Part shown: piece by piece, positions 8,843 through 17,273 of the stretch
Numbering within the stretch: the first letter of the stretch is position 1
Layout: every line of letters starts with the position of its first letter
Notes under the pieces: generated by a model
The model's input: the letters and a program-made list of their open reading frames with translations, nothing else
The model's database searches: none
What the model was told of the DNA's origin: nothing
Assembly (NCBI GenBank): GCA_051453625.1
Contig: JBOZIK010000001.1
Coordinates: 284,567,558 to 284,588,273 of the forward strand
DNA length: 20,716 bases
Source of the DNA: Welwitschia mirabilis
Lineage: Eukaryota; Gnetophyta; Gnetopsida; Welwitschiales
Direction: 5' to 3'
Program-made: the position numbers and the translations under genes

Positions 8843-9894
8843 GCTGAATAGGGCAAATTAAAAATTATTGCTAAAAGACAACAAAATCAGATTTTGCATT
8901 TATAAGAAAATAACACAAAAATAGCACACGGAAAATCAAATGACTAATGCACCAGATTTATAGTGGTTTGACAATCCTTGTCTACTCCACTCATAGAAGC
9001 AGCAACGTGCTTTCAGCCTCCTGATTCTCTAAACCAACATCTAGCAACTTGGGCAAGGCACAATACCCTTTTTAAGGGTTACAAACAATTCCTTCTCTTG
9101 GGATACACAAGCTCACTCCAAAGAGCCATTAGAAAGAATATGAATAAAGATGTCTAATGATGTAGATGCGTTTAACATAGCACACTAGGAAGTAAGCACA
9201 AGATCTCCAATTATAAGTGATAGCTTAGTGAAGTACAGATTGTAAGTATATCTCAGATTTCAAAAAGATACAATCATGGAGCATTAGTCATTTCAAAAAG
9301 TGAATCTAGCTTTTTATAGCCTAAGGGTTATAAGATAGCTGTTGGAGCCTCAAGATTGAAGCCCTAGCCATTTAAAGCGCAACCCTAGCTGTTTGTGCCA
9401 TAACCCTAGCTGTTTGAAGATTAAGCAGCGTCACTTTGGCTGCTGCAACGGTCATATTATTCACCAAGTTGAATGTCCCAACTTTTTAGACTAGACATCC
9501 TAGTTGTAATATCAGATTCTTGTCAAAACTGAGAAGATGCTCGGACGTCCCGATTGAGAACTCGGACGTCCCCTTATTTGAATCCTGAAAATAGGGTCCA
9601 ATGTCCCAGTGGTAAAACTCGGATGTCCCCATATATTTTTCTCGCATACAGGGTCCAACATCCTAATGACAGACCTTGGACATCCTCATACATTTTACCG
9701 CGTACAAAGTCGGACATCCCGGTGACAAACCTTGGATGTCTCCATACATTTTAGCGTGTACAGGGTCAGACGTCCCGATGATATACTTCGGATGTCCCAG
9801 ATGGCACAACTTCTGATTTGCACAATTTTGGTGAAGCCAATGCCTACTCTTCAACATCATTGGAACCCTAGAAACTTTAACAGATTCTTCCACA
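8843..9894 (-). repeat. LTR C, inverted orientation
   Basis: Read on the minus strand it has the LTR layout: a TGTGG start at 9894, CCAATGATG ending 40 bases in, a series of GGACGTCC-type motifs (9540-9800), and GAGTGGAGTAG...CCACTATAAAT near the end (8956-8990). The tail runs toward ..CCCTATTCA and disappears in the N run, so the last tens of bases are missing. No polypurine tract or primer site is visible beside it, so it is either a solo LTR or the start of a minus-strand element hidden in the gap. Its start abuts gag sequence exactly at 9895. Confidence 0.78.
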
Positions 9895-10560
9895 ATCATA
9901 TGCACTCTCGCACCAGAGGAATATGAGCGTGTTGTTCAGTGTACTATAGCATGAGAAATATGGGAGACATTGAAAATAGCACATGAAGGAACGAACACAG
10001 TCAAGAATACCAAGCTGCAACTTCTGGCCACCACGTTTAAGAATATCAAGATGGAAGAATTTGAAACGTTTGTCGAGTACACTACCAAGATCACCAACAT
10101 CATAAACAACATGTGGGGACTTAGTGAAAAGCTTCCTAAAAATAGGATCATACGCAAAATTCTTAGAAGTCTGACAAAGAAATTTACACCCAAAGTAATA
10201 GCCATTGAAGAAAGCAAAGACATCGACACTATCAAAATAGAGGAGTTGAAAGGATCTCTTATGGCCTATGAAGCCACCTTATTACGAGATGAAGAAACCC
10301 CAAAAAAGAGAAGCATAGCCCTCAAAGCCAGTGACGAAATCGAAGAGGACTTGTCATCTGAAGAAGCTGAAGATGAGGACCTAGCCCTGCGTATCTGGAA
10401 TTTCAAAAAAATTCCTAAGAAAAAGAAAGGAAGGAAAACCTCTCAAAGGGTTTTCAAACTGAGGAAATGAAAAGGGTAAGCAAACATCTAACTCTATTTA
10501 ATGTTTTGAATGCAGACGTTTTGGTCGTGTAGCCTTAGAATGTGCCAACAAGAGAAAGGA
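9895..10560 (+). pseudogene. gag: E3 gag, 5'-truncated, with mutated first knuckle
   Basis: Coat protein fragment that starts abruptly at the codons matching IIYALTPEEYERVVQC of E2. The open part 9970-10470 carries IAHEGTNTVKNTKLQLLATT, NNMWGLSEKLP, LRSLTKKFTPK and EELKGSLMAYEA. By eye it is nearly 90 percent identical to E2 gag in DNA, so it comes from a separate copy and not the same one. The acidic segment EIEEDLSSEEAEDEDLAL follows. The knuckle at about 10503-10545 reads CFEC.....R....C, with the metal-binding His replaced by Arg. The N-terminal 80 or so residues are absent, lost or hidden behind LTR C and the gap. Confidence 0.85.
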
Positions 10561-11160
10561 ACGAAGTTCAAAAGGCAAGGAGAAAAGGGAGCTAAAAGCA
10601 ATATGGGATGACTCTGATGAAGAAGTAGGTAACTCAAATGTTGATGATGAGGTATTAGACTTTGGATTATTATCTTTCATCGAGGAATCAAACCTTGGGC
10701 TCATAGCTACAAAAGAAGATCATGAAGATGATTAGGTATATTCAGAAAGTAATTTTAAAGAATGTTTCAATTTAAGCTATGATGATTTGATTGATGCCTA
10801 TGAAAATCTGTATAATGTTAGTATTGGATTAGGAAAGAAAAATGTTCTTTTAAAAAAATAGGCCAATGATTTTGAAACTAAGTTGCTTGAAGCAAACAAA
10901 ACAATAGAAGATCTTTCCAAAGACCTACAAGATACACAAAGGATCACCAAACAATTGACGCAGGGAAAAGGGAACTTCATCAAACTCTTAGGGAGTGGGA
11001 GATCTCCATTCGACAAATCAGGATTTGGTAGCAATCCAGGTTTATCTATTCCCTTTTATAATTATTAGACTAGAATAAGTTCTCAATCATCTAGGAAGAA
11101 ATGCTTTTATTGTGACAGAATAGGTCATGTGCAATTCTTTTGTCTTTTTAAAAAATCTCT
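10561..11160 (+). pseudogene. gag: E3 gag C-terminus: acidic region, coiled coil, intact second knuckle
   Basis: An acidic stretch (10600-10735, Asp/Glu rich) is followed by a heptad-like segment, LEANKTIEDLSKDLQDTQRI, at 10880-10940. A second CCHC box, CFYCDRIGHVQFFC, lies at 11102-11143 with all four ligands present. Stop codons at about 10735, 10859 and 11066 break the frame. The layout matches 3173-3827 in E1 and shows that this gag family has two zinc knuckles separated by a coiled coil. Confidence 0.72.
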
Positions 11161-11768
11161 TCTTTGGGCATACTTGTAAATTCCGACTTGAAAACAGATC
11201 TCACGTAATGAATAGTATACCGAGCAAAATGAAATGGGTTAGGAAGAACTCTATAATCACTCTTTTCACACATGCTGCATTTCAAGTCCAAGACAAGACC
11301 AAGTGGTATCTTGATAGCAGGTGTTTTCATCATATGACTAGAAACAAAAGTCTCCTAAGCTCCTTTCAAAATTATGATGGAGGTGAAGTAACCTTTGGAG
11401 ACAATGGAAAAGGACACATTGTAGGAAAAGGGTCCATAGCTACAAATGAATACCACCCCACTATCCATGATGTCTACCTAGTGGAAGGTTTGAAACACAA
11501 CCTGCTTAGCATTTCTCAAATCTGTGATAAAGGCAACACCGTTTCCTTCACTAAGGACAACTATATTGTTAGAAATGCTATAAACAACAACATAATCTTG
11601 GCTAGTGGCAGGTCAAAATGCATGTATGTCATTGGTCATGAGGATGTGTCAAGAGAAAGCTGCTACTTGGCCCACTCTGAAGAAATAAACCTTTGGCATA
11701 GAAGACGAGGGATCATAAACTCAAAAGATCTAAGACTAAATTTTGGGCGTTGGAGTAAATCCCCATGA
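11161..11768 (+). pseudogene. pol: E3 protease fused to RNase H tail by internal deletion
   Basis: Open from 11127 to 11768. The protease block WYLDS is followed by Arg instead of Gly, so the catalytic Asp-Ser-Gly is broken. The HDVYLVEGLKHNLLSISQIC segment is well kept. The integrase N-terminal zinc motif begins (INLWHRRRGIINSKDL), then at about 11728-11735 the frame jumps to LRLNFGRW, which matches the last residues of copia RNase H (LRLNLGIG at 14991-15014 in E1). Integrase core, RT and most of RNase H are therefore missing, and the join stays in frame. An element like this could only move with proteins supplied in trans. Confidence 0.75.
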
Positions 11769-11919
11769 GATATGTCTTTGGAAATTGCTTGTGCACATTC
11801 GTACATATTGTAAATATTAAAATTTTCTCTTTATTTGTTATTTTTATTTAAATTAAATTCCTCTTCTTCCTTATTCTGCAAAATCCTTTGTTCTTTATTT
11901 TTTCGTTTCTGAGTTCATG
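11769..11919 (+). other. AT-rich spacer after E3 pol
   Basis: T-rich noncoding spacer between the end of the pol remnant and the palindrome array. I see no gene or clear signal in it. Confidence 0.5.
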
Positions 11920-12335
11920 TTAAGACGTCCCAACTCCTCTTCTCAGACGTCCGACTTTCTCAGTAATAATTTTTTCGCAAGTAATATCTCAAAAGTCTCG
12001 AAATAGTTTTTGGACGTCTAACTTTGTTAAGGAGACCTTTTCCCAAGTACTAGCTCGGACGCCCCTCCTTCTTCCTTGGACATTCGCCAACCTTTTTTCT
12101 TTTGTTACCAGGTTAAAATCCGAACGTCCAACCCTCGTATCCGGACGTCTGGGTTTTAAGGCGGTGTGGGACGCCCACACTCCGTCTACCATTTTAAAAA
12201 GTTTTTTCACCCTTTTCTTTACTATTTCTCCACTCTTTTCCTTCCACATTGTCTCTTTGCCCTCTCTCCACCTCAACATTCTATCCTTTTGCCCTCTCTC
12301 TCTCTCTCTCTCAAATTTGTCATTTTTCTTCAACC
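11920..12335 (+). promoter_or_regulatory. Putative internal promoter and leader of third ORF, copy 1
   Basis: A second array of the palindrome found in LTR B: GACGTC cores or variants at about 11924, 11946, 12013, 12056, 12079, 12123 and 12143. It ends in a perfect inverted repeat GTGTGGGACGCCCACAC (12164-12180). A TATA-like TTTAAAA follows at 12193-12199, then a CT-rich leader with (CT)n at 12294-12312, then the ATG at 12336. Copy 3 has the same order, including TATAAAT. This is promoter architecture inferred from layout; no transcript evidence is available here. Confidence 0.5.
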
Positions 12336-13391
12336 ATGGGAAGGACAAAGCTGGCTACTCAGAGAAAAGGGTAGGAACCCTAGGCTTTTCATCAGAAAAC
12401 TGGTTTCCAAGCGATGACCATAAGAAGTTTTGGCTGACATGCTTTTCCAAGAGGCCTCTGGCTCTTGAGAGAAGGATTGACTTTGAATCCTTCCGGCATG
12501 AGCTCCAGATTTTTCCAAAATTTGAAGCTCTTCAGTGGCACTACGCTCTGGACCCTGACACTAGAGCTTCGGTAAAAATGGTACGTTGTTTTACTGCAAT
12601 GGTCATTTAGACAGATATAATGATAAAAACACATCTCGAATTTATAGTAAACCTGTAGAAATTACTCTAGACCTTATTTTTGAAGTTACCAGTTTCCCCA
12701 ACTCTGGTAGCTTCCATAATATAACCTCAGTTCAATCATTAGAAGAAGCCATTTCAAAAGAGGAACTTACAAATGAGCTCTGTGGGAGAGATATAAGCTA
12801 GAAGATTAACACTCCCACAAACCAACTCAAATTGTTCTATCGTGTAATATTTCAAATTTGTACACATAATATTGTGCCAAAGCTTGGGCACAGAGATGAA
12901 GTATCTCCTGCATGCGCGTATATTATGTTTGTATCCAACAAAGTGTACACTTCAATCTGTGTAAATTTATCATGCCATACATGAGTCAATTTTTTCTTGC
13001 CACCAATTCGAGCTTGCCCTTTGAAGGTCTAGTTACGACATTATTGATGAACTTAGAATTCTTAGTTTCCAAAGATGAAGCATTTGTAAAAGTGCCTAAA
13101 CCATTGGATGCCTCCTCACTTAAAAAGATGAGCATCTTCTCAGAAACTATTAGGCTAGCTCCTCAGTCGCCTCCTATGAAACGTAAAAGAGTCAGTGACC
13201 CAGCTTCATCTTTTGTAGTATCTAATGAAGTTCTCCTGCAGACCATGCAAAAGATAGACAGCGAATTGGACAAAATATTATTTGGCCTATCTGTGTATGG
13301 TTTTGATATTCCCCTGGGTTTTGAAAAAGAAGAAGAGCAAGCTCCTCCAGTTCCAACAGAAGGTCCATCCCATGCAAAATCCTCATATTGA
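12336..13391 (+). pseudogene. Third ORF, copy 1 (plant transposon protein-like), broken
   Basis: Third reading frame downstream of pol. The start MGRTKLATQRKG runs into a stop; the next block lies in another frame (FSSENWFPSDDHKKFWLTCF, then RPLALERRIDFESF). It shifts again near 12590 to FYCNGHLDRYNDKN, KPVEITLDLIFEV and PNSGSFHNITS, then stop TAG at about 12799, NQLKLFYRVIFQICTHNIVP, and an open end (12912-13391) with YMSQFFLATNSSLP, the basic PPMKRKRVS patch (possible nuclear signal) and YGFDIPLGFEKEEE. The plan (R..DF..F..F..L, then FY.N, then ..V.IT...I.E..G.P, then a helical region) resembles the plant family called putative plant transposon protein domain. That family name is from memory and not from alignment. 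Role unknown. Confidence 0.7.
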
Positions 13392-13528
13392 CTTTCTCCT
13401 TCTACTCCATTTTTGTATCTTTTTGTATNNNNNNNNNNNNNNNNNNNNNNNNNNNNNNNNNNNNNNNNNNNNNNNNNNNNNNNNNNNNNNNNNNNNNNNN
13501 NNNNNNNNNNNNNNNNNNNNNNNNNNNN

Positions 13529-14338
13529 GTACGTTTTTACTGCAATGGTCATTTACACAGATATAATGATAAAATCATGTCTAAAGTTTATGGTAAACCT
13601 GTAGAAATTACTCTAGACCTAATTTCTGAAGTTAGCGGTTTTCCCAACTCTGGTAGCTTCCATAATATAACCTCAGTTCAATCATTAGAAGAAGCCATTT
13701 CGAAAGAGGAACTTACACATGAGCTTTGTGGAAGAGATATAGACTGAAAGATTAACATTTCCACAAACCAACTGAAAGCGTTTTATCATGTAATATTCCA
13801 AATTTGTACACATAATATTGTGCCAAAGCTTGGGCACAAGATGAAGTATCTCCTGCATGCACGTATATTATGTTCTACATCGAACAGGGTATATGCTTCA
13901 ATCTGTGTAAATTTATCATGATGTACATGAGTCAATTTTTTATTGCCACCAATTCGAGCTTGCCCACTGGAGGTCTAGTTATGACACTACTGATGAACTT
14001 AGAATTCTCAGTTTCCAAAAATGAAGAATTTGTAAAAGTTCCTAAACCATTGGACGCCTCCTCACTTAAAAAGATGAATATCTTCTCAGAAACTATTAGG
14101 CCAGCTCTTCAGCCGCCGCCTCCAAAACGTAAAAGAGTCAGTGAACCAGCTTCATCTTCTACAGTATCTAATGAAGTTCTCCTGCAGATCATGGAAAAGA
14201 TAAGACCACAAACTGGACAGAATATTATTTGGCCTATCCGAGTATGGTTTTGATATTCCCCTGGTTTTTGACGAAGAAGAAGAGCGAGCTCCTCTAGCTC
14301 CAACAGAAGGTCCATCCCATGCAAAATCCTTAGATTGA
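13529..14338 (+). pseudogene. Third ORF, copy 2, 5'-truncated
   Basis: Begins right after an N run at GTACGTTTTTACTGCAATGG, matching copy 1 from 12581, and follows copy 1 to its stop and trailer at roughly 90 percent DNA identity by eye. The open part reads FYCNGHLHRYNDKI, KPVEITLDLISEVSGFPNSG and EEAISKEELTHELCGRDID, then TGA at about 13745. A frameshifted continuation holds YMSQFFIATNSSLPTGGL, PKPLDASSLKKMNIFSE and PPPPKRKRVS (basic patch). The stop lies at the same codon as in copy 1 but with a different stop triplet. The 5' half is missing or hidden in the gap. Confidence 0.75.
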
Positions 14339-14657
14339 CTTACTCCTTTTGCTCCATTTTGTATCTTTTTGTATCTCTTCTTCCTATCTCATGCTCTCCT
14401 TATCTTCTTAATGATAACAAAGGGGTAGAAGTACTCTAGCAATATGATCTTCATTCCTATTCCACTCTCCCTCAAATTTTGTTGTATTAATCATCTTCTA
14501 ATGGAAAGCACACTTTCTTTATATATATCTCTTTTTAATTTGGGAAATCGTGCGATCTTTTTTTACATTTGTTCCAATTAGGAGCACTCAACTTATTAAA
14601 TTTTTATATATCTGTCAAGTTTGCTTTTTGATTACCATGAGCGAATAATGCTAAGTG
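14339..14657 (+). other. 3' UTR after third ORF, copy 2
   Basis: T-rich noncoding trailer. Its start repeats the sequence just before the N run at 13429 (CTCCATTTT, GTATCTTTTTGTAT), and its end (14584-14657) matches 6425-6507. No polypurine tract remains because the sequence jumps into an LTR fragment. Confidence 0.65.
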
Positions 14658-14717
14658 CACAGAAGAAGGAGGTGACTAAGTGGATCTATTTGGATAATAG
14701 AACTAGAAGGCTGATTA
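14658..14717 (+). repeat. Short LTR B-type fragment
   Basis: GAAGAAGGAG and TAAGTGGATCTATTTGGATA followed by GAA.TAG.AGGCTGAT match LTR B at about 7521-7574, near the LTR 3' part. The fragment is fused directly to the 3' UTR, so about 170 bases of trailer, the polypurine tract and some 850 bases of LTR are missing. It ends where E1 RNase H sequence begins, marking the right edge of the inserted block. Confidence 0.7.
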
Positions 14718-14729
14718 CCATGATAGAAG

Positions 14730-15029
14730 TTGTACACAACTTCTGTGCATGAAGCAAACGTTGACAGATTTTGGAGTGAAGGGTGGCACTTTGACCCTCT
14801 ATTGTGCAACACAAGCAACACAAACATTTCCAAAAATCTAGTTCAACATTCAAGGACTAGGCATATTGATATCAGGCATCATTCATTTGTGAACAAGTTT
14901 TTGAAACACGCAATTGATCTGAATTATATTAATACTAATAGGCATGCAGATATATTCACTAAACCATTTAATGAGGAAAAGTTTGTTTCCTTAAGACTCA
15001 ATCTAGGCATTGGGCCTTGCTGCACTTAG
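14730..15029 (+). pseudogene. pol: E1 RNase H, C-terminal part
   Basis: This is the end of copia RNase H, which degrades RNA in RNA:DNA hybrids. It is open for 99 codons and contains ISKNLVQHSRTRHIDIRHH and NRHADIFTKPFNEEKFVSLR, the strongly conserved tail (VQHSRTKHIDIRHHF...LADIFTKPL). The conserved CDNTS catalytic block reads CNTS, so the Asp has been deleted. The N-terminal half of the domain is missing. It would follow the segment cut at 6324, so this is the separated tail of E1 pol. The terminal LRLNLGIG matches the fusion point in E3. Confidence 0.85.
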
Positions 15030-15411
15030 GTGTGATTTGATTTACTTTACTTGAACCTTCCCCAACCCTAGTTGAAGGGCTTTCTTTTAGTCTTCTTGGA
15101 CGTCCTAACAAACCACCTCGAACATCCCATCTATTATCTTCCTCAGAAAAACAAAGAATCATGTTGGAAAACATAGGAAATTAAGTGGGATATCCGATTG
15201 AGAAGCAGCATTGACCCTTGGGCATCCTGTTCGCAACTTCAAATGTTTGAATTTGCATCTTCTCACGTGTGGTCATCCAAAACCCCCTTCTCTTGGATCC
15301 CAACATATAAATCAGACTCCTCCCTCCCTCCAAATCGCATTCCTCATTTGTCTTGTGTGTCTCTAGGGATTTTCTCTCCTCCTTGAACTACTTCTTTAGT
15401 CTTCTTTTACC
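15030..15411 (+). promoter_or_regulatory. Putative internal promoter and leader of third ORF, copy 3
   Basis: Weathered palindromes occur at about 15097 (TTGGACGTCC), 15120 (GAACATCC), 15187 (GGGATATCC) and 15216 (GGGCATCC). TATAAAT at 15306-15312 lies 100 bases before the ATG at 15412 and is followed by a C/T-rich leader. The order is the same as upstream of copy 1, which supports a shared, inherited promoter unit. Confidence 0.5.
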
Positions 15412-16510
15412 ATGTGAAGAGCAAAAATTCGAGTTGTTTGAAAGGGGAAGGAGAAAGTAGGCTTTGATGAAAGTAACTTGTTCAAAGACAACAAAAAGCA
15501 GAATTGGAGCTTGTTTTCTAGTAGACTACTTGTACTGGAACGGATTGTGGATTTTGAATCCTTCAAACATGAGACAAGGATTGTTCATAAGTTTGAAGAG
15601 CTTGAATCGGAATATGCCCTTACTCCAAAAACAAAAGCTTCCTAGAGAATGGTTAGATTATTTTACTTTAATTGAACGTTTGACGTCTTCAACTCCACAC
15701 TTTCATCTAGAGCTTATGGTGTTGAAATCAAAATGACTCCACAAACCATAAAAGACATTATAGGGTTTCCTAATACTAGCTTATTTCAAAGTAGTAATTT
15801 TGTAGAAACCCTTGCTATTGCAGTTTATAAGGATAAACTTACAAAAACATTAAGTGGGAAATAGATGGAATGGAAGAAAAATTCCCCAACAAGTCAACTT
15901 CTACTATTCCATAAAATTTTATTTCAGATTTCCAACCATAATCTAGTTCCAAAACTAAGACATAAAGATGAAGTTCCTCCATTAACAACTTATGTTATGT
16001 ACTACATTGGCAAAGGGATCAAGATTAACATTTGTTAATATATTGTGCATTATATGGGCTAGTTTATCACTCCAAATAATTTCAGTCCTCCATATGGTGG
16101 TCTGTTAACAACTATTTTCTTGGACAAAATTCTTCCAATGCCTACGGATGATGAATTGGTAAAGGTGCCAAGGCCTTTTGGAATTTCATCAGTGAAGAAA
16201 ATGCATATTTTTTATGAGGAGAAAGATAACCAGTTCCTCCTTCTACAAAGAAAAGACAGAGAGCCTCTTAGCCAATTTCACAGGAAGATAAATTGGATGA
16301 AATCTTAAAGGATGTCAAAAGACTCTCAAGCTATGCTCTAGAACTAAATTTGCTCTAGAAGCCTATGGTTTTGATATCCCTTGTGGGTTAGATGAGAAAG
16401 AAGCACCTCCTCCAAAACAATCATCGTCTCAAGCAGGAAGAGGAGGACAATTTGATGTAGGAACATCTATCGTAGAGGAGGTTGATCCATCAAATGCTCA
16501 TGCAGACTCT
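15412..16510 (+). pseudogene. Third ORF, copy 3 (E1), diverged and broken
   Basis: The start aligns with copy 1 (M.R.K... then KG), but the second codon is TGA. Next come VGFDESNLF and LLVLERIVDFESFKHE, HKFEELESEYALTPKTKAS, stop at about 15642, RMVRLFYFN, YGVEIKMTPQTIKDIIGFPN, NSPTSQLLLFHKILFQISNH, VPKLRHKDEVPP, PYGGLLTTIFLDKILPMPTD and VKVPRPFGISSVKKMHIF. A basic patch KKRQR and an AYGFDIPCGLDEKEAPPP tail close it. Where copies 1 and 2 have a stop, this copy keeps Trp (TGG). The exact 3' end is unclear. The same family as copies 1 and 2, but much more distant from them, as expected for the E1 lineage. Confidence 0.7.
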
Positions 16511-16992
16511 CCTCGATCTCTCTACTTTCTCTTCTGTCACATCTCACTTTTGCTATCCTCAACTTCTACCTACCTTATTTTCTTTCTTGTTATTTTTGGG
16601 CCATGTTTTTGTTCATCTCCTTATTCCCTTATGTGTTTCAATGATGTCAAAGGGAAAAAGTTAAATAGTGAACTAGTCTACTCTACTTTTGTATCACTTC
16701 TAGTATTAATACGTCCTCTGATTTTTGCTTCTAAAATTTCTCTTTACAATGTTCTATTAATTTTTTTCAGATGATATAAGGTCATGGTTTTCAAGTGCTA
16801 ATATTTTGAGAATGATCTTTGTTCTAAAGTGTGTTTTAATTTTCAAGAAGAAAATTTTATTGATGACACAAAAGAGTAGTACAATTAACCAATTAATGTG
16901 CCCAAACAAATTGTTGAACACATCAAGCTCATTAGGGCTAATATTCAGGGCGTAGCATCTATTCCAAACCATTGACAAGATTTGCTACCATT
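16511..16992 (+). other. E1 3' UTR
   Basis: Noncoding T-rich trailer between the third ORF and the polypurine tract. It contains TGTTTCAATGATGTC at 16634-16648, the same block that opens the LTR at 17025. I see no gene. Confidence 0.55.
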
Positions 16993-17006
16993 GAAAATGG
17001 AGAGAT
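16993..17006 (+). promoter_or_regulatory. E1 polypurine tract
   Basis: GAAAATGGAGAGAT is purine-rich and lies directly before the right LTR. One T interrupts it, probably from mutation. An 8-bp inverted repeat brackets it: CATTGAAA (16989-16996) and TTTCAATG (17026-17033). Confidence 0.65.
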
Positions 17007-17229
17007 TTCTAGGAAAAACTTAGTGTTTCAATGATGTCCAAGAGGTGAGTCCTAGACCAAACTACACTAGGTTATCCAAAGATGTCTTCGAAGAAGTCCC
17101 TATTGGCTTATTCGTAAAAGTTTGAAGTTACGCTTGTCCGGAAGTCCAATGTATCTCCTTGGGACATCCTAACTTGGGAAGTCTGAGCACATATTCTAGG
17201 ATATCCGACCACGNNNNNNNNNNGTTTGT

Positions 17230-17273
<44 letters not shown>

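Noticed and set aside
12164-12610. 148-codon frame taken as a full gene start
   Set aside because: Its first 55 codons translate the CT-rich leader. Alignment with copy 3 puts the start at the ATG at 12336 and shows that only the later part is coding.
14651-14833. Minus-strand 60-codon frame
   Set aside because: Shadow of the LTR fragment and the RNase H coding sequence.
15198-15386. 62-codon frame before third ORF copy 3
   Set aside because: Lies in the promoter and leader region, with no counterpart upstream of copy 1.
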